Positions 6,314 through 6,423 of a DNA stretch of 6,423 nt are shown in pieces. This DNA is from JBGTKH01 sp041744735 (lineage in GTDB: Bacteria > Planctomycetota > Planctomycetia > Pirellulales > Pirellulaceae), in assembly GCA_041744735.1 (NCBI GenBank), contig JBGTKH010000205.1, forward strand, positions 1 through 6,423, given 5' to 3'. Made by a program: the position numbers and the translations under genes. Every line of letters begins with the position of its first letter. Position 1 is the stretch's first letter. The notes beneath the pieces were generated by a model. That model saw only the letters and a list, made by a program, of their open reading frames with translations, had not been told where the DNA came from and did not search any database.

Positions 6314-6423
6314 ATGAACAAACAAACGACACGACGTGACTTTTTGAAGCAGTCCGCGACCGTAGCGGCGGCTGCGGGCGTGGTGCCTTACATTGCTTGG
6401 AATCAGAAGGCGTTTGCCAACGA
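6314..6423 (+). CDS. Tat-exported protein, probably Gfo/Idh/MocA-family oxidoreductase (5' part only)
   Basis: Only 36 codons are present and the frame is open at the window edge. The N-terminus is a clear twin-arginine signal: TRRDFLK at residues 6-12, a mild alanine-rich hydrophobic stretch (SATVAAAAGVV, 14-24), then VPYIAWNQKAFAN at 24-36. In planctomycetes this layout, with VPY soon after the hydrophobic stretch and FAN at the end of the signal, is common in exported Gfo/Idh/MocA NAD(P)-dependent sugar oxidoreductases; the assignment rests on that resemblance because no catalytic domain is in view. Tat export implies that the protein folds, probably with a cofactor, before crossing the membrane. 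It is divergent from the sialidase-fold gene and may share a regulatory region with it. Other Tat-exported planctomycete families remain possible. Confidence 0.65.
   Translation, partial: MNKQTTRRDFLKQSATVAAAAGVVPYIAWNQKAFAN

Overview
The window looks like chromosomal DNA of a planctomycete, most likely of the Pirellulales. This is inferred from the GC-rich, CGG/GCG-heavy codon use, a secreted HEAT-plus-TPR protein, a secreted sialidase-fold protein opposite a Tat-exported protein of the type that usually heads Gfo/Idh/MocA oxidoreductases, and several fold-back repeats between genes. No rRNA, tRNA, CRISPR array or transposase gene was seen.

Layout. Positions 1-2654 (minus) hold almost all of one very long gene for an exported HEAT/TPR solenoid protein; its 3' end lies beyond position 1. 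A 198-base divergent spacer separates it from a compact plus-strand operon: a four-helix DUF420 membrane protein (2853-3389), a tungstate-type ABC permease (3402-4055) and its ATPase (4052-4783). The spacing is 12 bases, then a 4-base ATGA overlap. Positions 4784-5034 lie between convergent genes and are almost filled by two abutting fold-back elements whose ends share the same short CTAG-containing motif. One end supplies the stop codon of the ATPase gene, and the other reaches the last codons of the opposing gene. Positions 5035-6096 (minus) encode a secreted sialidase-fold (BNR/Asp-box) beta-propeller protein. A 217-base divergent spacer with another hairpin repeat and a good sigma-70-like promoter leads to the first 36 codons of a Tat-exported protein (6314 onward, plus).

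How the genes work together. The permease and ATPase should form the inner-membrane part of a TupABC-like oxyanion (tungstate or molybdate) importer. No substrate-binding protein gene lies in the window: the usual neighbour position is taken by the DUF420 membrane protein, and both flanking genes point elsewhere. The sialidase-fold protein and the Tat-exported protein are divergently arranged and both exported, which fits periplasmic or extracellular glycan use, but the substrate cannot be read from the sequence.

The most interesting material is the non-coding structure between 4780 and 5046 and the tungstate-type importer lacking a nearby binding protein. Neither is proof of a new system.
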